Shown here: in pieces, positions 36,501 through 45,500 of the stretch
Position numbering within the stretch: the stretch's first letter is position 1
Layout of the letters: each line of letters begins with the position of its first letter
Assembly (NCBI RefSeq): GCF_026151205.1
Contig: NC_087075.1
Coordinates: 11,764,303 to 11,828,302, forward strand
Length of the DNA stretch: 64,000 bases
From: Bolinopsis microptera
Taxonomy: Eukaryota > Ctenophora > Tentaculata > Lobata > Bolinopsidae
Direction: 5' to 3'
Notes under the pieces: model-generated
What the model saw: only the letters and a program-made list of their open reading frames with translations
Database searches by the model: none
Told to the model about the DNA's origin: nothing
Program-made: the position numbers and the translations under genes

Positions 36501-39500
36501 GTTCCAGATTTAAAGTAAAATGTAAACAATTTTACTGGAACATCGCCAGAAAATGAGATGGTCTAGGAGAGTTTCGAGATGGGAAATTTAGGATGATTTT
36601 CAGGATAAACTGTTGTAATTTTAACGTTGATTTAATAGATGGTGATACTATATTATTTATTGTGTTTCTACATGAATAAAGAGAGAGATTTTAAATCAAT
36701 ACCATAATGACAACTATAAAGTATGCTGACCGAGAAACAAACGAAAGAACACAGACGAACTAGAAGCGTAGTATCATGATATGGAGGAAACAAAACCGAC
36801 AAATAGCCAATAGGTGAAAAGACAAAGATACACGTCATGTTAAGACGTGTTAAGACATGTTAAGATGTTAGTGGTACAATGTTATGTATGTTATGAGTAT
36901 TGCTGAAAGCACAGTGTAAGGCCTACACGGACCGCCTCTAACTAGCCAATCCCTGTTTACATGCCGTGTAGCAGGGGACTAGAAAGAGCTAAACTAGTAA
37001 GCGGGGCATAGCCAATACACTATACTCCCATCATTGAGTATATTACCAACCAGAAGGAAAATTTCCTTGTGTTTGGAATCTACCAAGACGAAAGTTGTAC
37101 AATCCAGCGAAATTCCGAAGAATCATTCCAGTACAATGTTAGTTGTACCTGTATCTGAGCGACAATGTCAGTCTTCTCTTGTTCGTGTAGTTCTACTTGA
37201 CTCTCCAGGTACTCGATCTGTGATCTGTTGTTCGTCGTTAGCTCACTGAGGGTAATGTTGATTAGTTAATAAGTTAATTAATTACGAGCACTGAGAGTAC
37301 AGTTAATGTTCTTGAAAATATAGTTACAAGTACTGGTTCAATCTGTTTATAATGTGAAATTAACGAATGCTAGAAATAAAACTGTTGAGACTTGAGCAAG
37401 TTTACTCAATGATTATTACTTGCAAAATGGCAAGAATTGCGAAACCCCAATTAAAATAACATAATGTTAAATTAACATTAATTGATAATATAGTATAAAA
37501 TTATCCCAATTATGATTAATAAATAACATACCTGAGACTGTTATCAAGAGAGGTGTTTTCAGCATTAGACCGGTTTAGTTCGTTAGTTAGTTGTGCTATC
37601 AGCTGATCCTTATCAATGTCACGTGGTACTGACGCTGGACCTGAGTAGTGAGTAGAGTTACGTATCATTACTTTATAATCACGTGATACTTATCATTACT
37701 TTATAATCACATGATACCTGATAGGGAGGTTAACTTAATGTTGACAGCAAGTTCATTGCAGCTGATTAGTAAATCGCTGTTTCGTGTGAAGATAATTTCT
37801 ACTATCATTTACGAGGAGCCGTCCGATTTCTTTTAATTTACGAGTCTGTCCGTACTGCGTGTCAATATAATACAATGATACCTTGGTTGTTGAGTGCTAC
37901 CCGCGATTATTCCCGAAACTAAGCCAAGCTTTTATTTGTTATTCATGTTTCCGGTTTCGTACTGCGTTTCAATATAATAACCAAGATTACAAACTAAAAA
38001 GCCAACATACGATAATTATAGAAGTTATTGTAATTATTAGTAACATTATTACAGTACATTACTAATTATAGCGCCAAGCTGAGGAACTCAATTTACCTTT
38101 TGCAAGTCTTTTCTTGTGTTTTACAATCAATCGCTTGAACATATTTCATGGCTCAATGATACCAAAATACAAAAATCCGTTAACAATAGTCATGCGAGAA
38201 CAAGAGAACAAATAACAACACAAATTTCAACACACTGGTATATAATGTCAGATAGTTAGTAAGCATGATGAACCTAAAAATCACGTCCAATACTTTAAAT
38301 AGGAACGGGGTGCAAATTTTCAATCTAATCTAATCAGATTCCAAATTCTAACTACGGTGGATCATCGATCAGATAGGTATTGTATTGCACTATAACAACG
38401 AGATTAAGAAATTCTGAATCAAGGGGCGTTCCAATAAACAGTCTCAAAGCTGGTAAATATTCTGATTACGGTACTATTATAACGGTGCAGGTTCCGGCAA
38501 ATTTACAGCTTCATATACAGCTTCACATTAATAGATAGTTTGTATTTCCACCGGCCACGGTCATCTTAATTCTTATCATAGTACTAGTTATTACCCAGTT
38601 ATCGCTAAATACCACATAAGACATACCTTACTCTTATCTCTTATCTTTACTTCCTTATCTTGGTTTAGACGGGTATTTGACAGAGTAAATACTACTCACT
38701 ACAGTAAACAAATCACAAGGAGCTAGGCTATATAACGTGAGGTAGTGCTATCAGGTAGCGGCAGAGGGGCGACACAAGTTAAACTCTAATTAGTATTACA
38801 ATATAGGTAGTAACTGTAAACCTAGGTATTAGTATTACAATAGGTAGTAACCCTGATACCTGGGATCGTAGCAACAACAGTCATGTGGAGCTTTATTTAG
38901 CATTTTATCAGGAGTCTTATTATGTAATTTGTAGCCGTTATAAATTGTCATAGCGATCCAGGGAAAATGCAACACCCTGGGTTTTGTTGTGATGGATATT
39001 CGATTAGAGGGGTGATTTGAAAATATTAAGAGCATGTAACTGAGAAAACTGGACACTGAAGGTTACGATAGTGTTATGAAACGAATAGAACTGAAAAAAA
39101 AAACGAATAAAACGAATAAAACTGAAAAAAAAAAACATGAAAAGAATAGAACTGAAAAGAACTAGACCAAAGAAATAAGAACAGAATTCAAACACTCAAC
39201 AATGCGCTCTGCAGATTTCAGGGGTGGGCCAAATTCAGTTAAAACAAACTAAATCCTGAATACATATTGAATCTGTTCTGGTTCAAGGATTACTTTCAGA
39301 GTGATGTCAATCTGTCAATTTGGCATTCTTTCCGGACAAATTAGAACTAATTTCACTCTGAATCTCAGGTCCATGAGGCACGTCACACACTTGAACGATT
39401 TACTGTTTGAGGTTGACTGCTAGGTTTGGTTACTCTGTATTTTGTTGATAGATTATGAGAGTCATTATTGAAAAATGATATGATTTTTTAAATTATGCTG

Positions 39501-42500
39501 TTATTTAGCTATAATATCAAATGTATAAGATAACTGAGAGCAGCAAACCTTCGTAAAAAGTGTGACTATTTTCCACTTTCATAATTTTGGACAAAATCTA
39601 ACTTCACAGTTATTTTTAACTGAATTTCATCAACAACAAAAATCGAACTTACAGTAATGTCTAAAATAGGTCGGGTCTGTACTAAGTACGAGTTTGTGTT
39701 GTGAGTAACGAACCTGATATAGCAGAAACACGTGACACCCTCTTGAAGCTCTTTATTTGCTCAGGAGTGGCCTTCTGGTTGTTACCACTAACAGTTGTTC
39801 GCAGGATCTTGGACAGGTTAGAGTTCTCCTCTTGTATTTCAATATTCTGAAATATTGTATTTTGTAATTTAGTGCTTTATAATTTAGTGCTTCGTAATCT
39901 CTGTTTTGATTTCCCTTTGTTTTTAAAGAAATGACATTAAAGGCCATGATTTCAGAGTATAATTTTCATCATTTCTTTCTGTACTGAATCATTGCTGTTA
40001 GTTGAAAGGTACTTAGTTCACCACGTGACTCAAACTAACCAATTACAACACAGTATTTACATCACATGACCCAATCCAACCAATCAGAACACTACAAACC
40101 AGCTCACCTGATTTTGAAGATCTTCTAAATCAGCCGCTCTCTCCCTCAGCACATTATCATAGTAATCCACCATTCTCTCGTACTTTTCATTGTTTGTGTT
40201 TAGGTGTTCTCCCAATTCCTTCTGTAGACTCTGTATCGTATCTAGAGGGGTTGTGATTAACGGAACATCATATTTTAAAATATTTTCAACATATTCATAT
40301 TTAAAAAATATTTGTATCAGTAATATTATATTTTACGGACAATCTTATGACACGCATTCTCTAAAACACGCATTCTCTAAAACCATACAATTTTTAGTGG
40401 TCTCATCTCTGTCTCTGAATTTTGTGTTATTTAATAAATGATAAGAAGAAGAAGAAGATGGCAGGCAAACGGTGCTCCTTTTATTGATAAAATAATAAAT
40501 AATACAATATAATAGTCGTCGTACCAAGGTGAGATAAACAGCTCTCACATACGCAACTCTCTTCTTTCTCGCTGTCACGTGATCTTTTAGTCAGGTTCAG
40601 TTCATTTACCTGGTGAGGAATATGTCAGAGCTGCTCAGGTTATGAAATGTAAAGTGGTTCATCCTAGAGCCATTTAAAGAGTCAAAGGGTGAACTGAGAA
40701 CATTAGGGGAGCCCCTCCCCCCCCCCCCCCCCCCCCCCCATTGGGAGGGTAAACTACATTATCATTTATCCGCCCGCAGTACAGTGGTCAGGTGATATCC
40801 ACTTTCTCCATAACAGATATAAAACCGGTCAATAACCGGTAAGTAACCGGTCAATAACCGGTACGTAACCGGTTAATAGCCAGTCTAAGACCGGTGAGAT
40901 AGCTGAAAAGTAACCTGAGTTTCGAATCTGTCTATCTCAGTTCTGAGTTGAGTGTTAGCTGAATTCAGCTGATCCATCTCACGTGATATCTCAACCCTTT
41001 CCGAGACAAGCTTAGAGTGTTTCTGTAGCAACGCATCGTGCTCTGATCTCAGTCTATCGTATTTAACTCTACTGATTGAGTCCCTGTACGGACAACAATA
41101 TTCAAAACGAAAAATAAAAGCAGTATAATGAAATAATTTCAGAATAGTTAAATCTGGACGTTTGAATTTACAAAACATACATTTATCAAACCAATACAAT
41201 AGACAAATGAAATGATAACCGCTGCCTCACCCATCTTCCTCATTTAACATAGGGTTTATATTAGAAGATTGAGCGTGCAGTGTTGTAGATTCCTTCAGTA
41301 ATCTCTCTAAAATCTGAAAAACAGTGAAATGAAGACGGTTCGGGATAAAAGCTAAAAAACAGATGCCTCTTTATCAATTGAAATTTTAAATAAAGCAGTC
41401 AATGAAAAGTTAGAGTGCATTTTGCAAGATTTTTAAGCAGACGCGTTGTCAAAAGTTTGTACGTGGTGGGTTTTTTGGATAATTTTTTGTCGGTATATAA
41501 CCTGCAAATTAAAAATGATATATTAGATTTGGTACTAAATCATATCCAAGATGCCAACATACCACTAACCTTGATTCTTTTAAATTAAAACCCCATCACG
41601 TCTAGTACAATTGCTAAAGAAACTAATTGCCGATAAAATACTAACTGTAGTTATAAATGCGACTGGATTCCTTGGAGAACACCCAGCATCGTTGCCATAG
41701 CAACCCGCTTAATGAGCTCTTAACTTTATTAGAGGTATAGGAAGAAACTATAGCCACCTAGGACACCCAACCAAACCAATGATAGGACACATACCTTGGC
41801 AACCCACCAACCAGCAACCTCCATTTCATTACGGAGGACCAATCACAGCTCTTTATTCATGTCACGTGATGCACGACATGTAATATGTTGACGGTTTTAG
41901 CTATAGTTCCGGTGAAGTGGGGTATGAAGCTCACACTGGTGGTAGTTTATCAGTTTTGTAGAAGAGAGGAACTGATAGAACCGGTATCGGGTGATAGTAA
42001 TTCTAGAAGTACACTGGATTTTAGATTTGTGGTGATCTGTTTTAGAATTGTTGGGGTGAGTTGAATCATAACATTAGATACTTGGTTTATCATTCGTGGT
42101 GTTAAAGGGTATAGGGTATAGTGGGAGTAATGCTAAGAGACAAATGAAATGAGGAGGATTATTATATGCACTCAGCAGAGACATAATTAAGTTAGCTGCG
42201 TCTATGTGGGGTATTATTACCGATATTGAAGACCTGCAGTACCTTCATATCAATTAACAAGTCAATAACTACTGTTAATTGCTAAATTAATCAGCAGTAA
42301 AACTCACCTGTATTTTCTGTTTAAGGTATTTGGGTTCCTCCAAGACCAAGTCTTGGAGTGTCGCCTCAAAGTCGTTACACGTGAAGTCCAGATCTTCTGA
42401 TACCACTTCGGATAGGTAACTAGGTCTTCTTTCGCTGTCCAGCTGAAATGAGAGACGGTTACAAAAACCAAAATATGGGGAAGAATTAAGACAACAAAGA

Positions 42501-45500
42501 TTCCACTAATTCGACCTTGGTGTATGTCTAATTAACAATAATGGACGCACTTTTTAAAATATTTATTTAAAAGCTAAGTTATACAGAACATGATAAAGCT
42601 ACAAAGACAAACCTCCTCCTTGCCCCCGACACTATCCCAGCTAGCGGAATGTAAGCTGATAACACTCCCTTCCACCATTGAGGAGGACACTTTACGGGGC
42701 AGATAGGAAGTGTCGGGGAGACTCAAGCTGCGGAGCTGGCGACGCCGCTTACGTGACCCCATCTTGAAAACCTGAGCAAGGGTTTCATCAGGACAGTAGG
42801 GTTTTAGGGAGGTTAATTTGAGTGAAATGGGAGGTGACAAATTTAGAAAATTTAAAAGGGGCTTCAAATTCTGATGCACTCGGTGGAGAGATATATGACT
42901 ACAGTTAGGCGAGCGATGCAAATACATGCGCAGTGCGCACCAATCAACTTAATACAGAAATATTACATTCGCCAGATAATATTATTCAGCAGAGTGGAAT
43001 AAACACAAAATTTAGAATTTAACGTTGAACATTCTAAAACATTACCTCTATATCAAATGCTCTGTTTTTAACATAATGTTTCTTGTTCTCGAACTTCAGA
43101 CTATCAATCTCCTTTCCTGCATTGTCTAGTCTGTGTTTTAGTCTTTGGATTTCGTGGGATTTCTTACGCGTTACAAAATGTTCTGAGGCAACCCGGTCTT
43201 GCAGCTGCAACAATAGGTCAGGAATGTCAGGAATGTTTCAGAATTAGGTCAGGAATGTTTCTAATTAAGAAAGCCTAGGATTTTGCTGTGATTTCTTAAT
43301 TGTGCTGTGAGAGTAAGGACTGTTCATATTGAATATCTAACTATTCATAGTCCAGGAAGCTACTGATACTAAAAATAAAGAGACAACCACAATGTAAACA
43401 TTCAGACCAAGCAAACCTCGGTTCTTTTGCGATAGTCAAAACGCGACAACTAGCGCTGGGTGGCGACAACTAGCGCTGGATAGCGACAATTATCGAAAAT
43501 TTATATTTTGCGCTGGATAGCGTTATCCAGCGCTGGATAGCGACAACTAGCGCTGGATGGCGACAACTAGCGCTGGATGGCGACAACTAGCGCTGGATAG
43601 CGCTAGTTGTCGCCATCCAGCGCTAGTTGTCGCGTTTTGACTATCGCAAAAGAACCCAAACCTCTTCTATTCGGTAAATAACATCTGTAAAACTGGACCG
43701 GGAAGAGTCCATACCAAGCAGTTCTTGGAGTAGCGCTAACGGACTTTCCTGACCCTGACAGATATTGAACTTAAATTAATTGATTAATTAAATGATTAAA
43801 TTTAAACATGAAAACAAGTTTCCCAGTGTTGTGAACCAGTATATAACCCTTACTTTAGAGCAAACCAGTATGTAACCCTTACTTTAGAGCAAAAGGTTTA
43901 AAATCCTGTCGAACTAGTAAAGAGACAAAAGAAACTGAAGTGGTAAGTTGGTTGGGTGCCTTCTCTCAAGGTGAGAAGACACCCAAACCCCCATCGACCC
44001 CACCTAAAATAGTTCCTCACCAGTCCTCACTGCACCCAACTTCCGACGGTCTGCAAAATTAGACCAAGCAAGTAAGAAAATATATTACATACTTATGAAA
44101 CACCCTATTGATGTCTGTTACCTGTTTATTTCTGATGATATTTCGGTTGCTATTATTCTCGAAACTTCTCGATCTGAACCGGACAGTTTTCTTCCCTTGC
44201 TGCCTCTCTTCGCCCCTTTCAAACCCTGGGTAACTCTGCGGGAGGTTGTTTCAATGTATATCTAGTGTTTGTGTTTTGCCGCTCAGTGCTATAATCTTAT
44301 AATTGTAGTAAGTTGCGGCAATATACTAGAGAGTTGTGTGGTATCCTAGGAGATGGAACATGACGCTGCAGCCCGCTAAAGGTGGGGTGTTCCATAGTCT
44401 CGGTTAATACAAGATATTCGCCCATCCACCATATTTCCTGGCCCTACTAGTCGACAATTGCTACTAGTCGGGATACTTACACGAATAGTCATGTGCTGGT
44501 GAACCTGTCCTTTAATAGCACAAGCTTTGTATTGAATATCCATAATGTCATGAAAATATGTCAAATATCCATCACGATTTGGTAAAAGTTAGAGTTACAA
44601 AAACAAACCCTCAAATGTAGACCAGTACTCCACAATTAATAACTGCAACAACAAACATCTTCTGAAAAAAAAACTAACGAAGGAACTTAAATCAAGAACA
44701 CAAACGAAGTTAACAAATGAGCTAAGCTGTGATATTGTGTGTTGTTTGTAATATTGTAAGCTTGCTGTTTCCTTATCAGTCTTTGGGAGTTATAGGTTAC
44801 CATGACGACTGAGAATTCTGTATAGCGTGACATAAAGTTCATAACGATAGACTGTTATCGAATTTCAAAATATGCAACTTCGTATCTTAATTCATGAATT
44901 AAGTACCCTCTTAAACAGAGATTCAATTAAAGCGCATATTTTGAAAAATGACTTACCATTACCTAATTTTAGATTTCCTAGAAAATGTCGGGATGTCAGT
45001 TATAGTCGTTCCAAAACTATAGTGAATAATATCAAGATCACTGCAATAACAAGAAGAAGATTTTGGAGTTGGAGCAGTTCTGATAGAAGTCTCTCGTATA
45101 TCACGTGATTAACTTTATCACGTGATTAAAATTGTAGGGGTTAAAGATAATACCTCGTTTAGACAAAGTGTTCTAATGATGCTACATGAATATATCGGTA
45201 CTCTAATTTACAGGTCATTTGTCAATATAGCGGTGTTGCAGAGGATAATGACAGATCAGCTGGAGAATTACAATGTTCTGATATAGGTAATACCACTTAC
45301 TAAATATTGTTTATACATTATCAGGTGCTGTGAGAGATCTGTTTCGGGACTTGGCTGGCACGAACCGTGTCAACAATAACTATTAGCATCATGAACTTTA
45401 CTTCTAGTATCCAACATTTTATCAATATCATTGTCATTTCCTCAGTTTTTACAGTTAAATCAACCGAGTAAAATGTGCACTTACGACACAGATAAACAAG

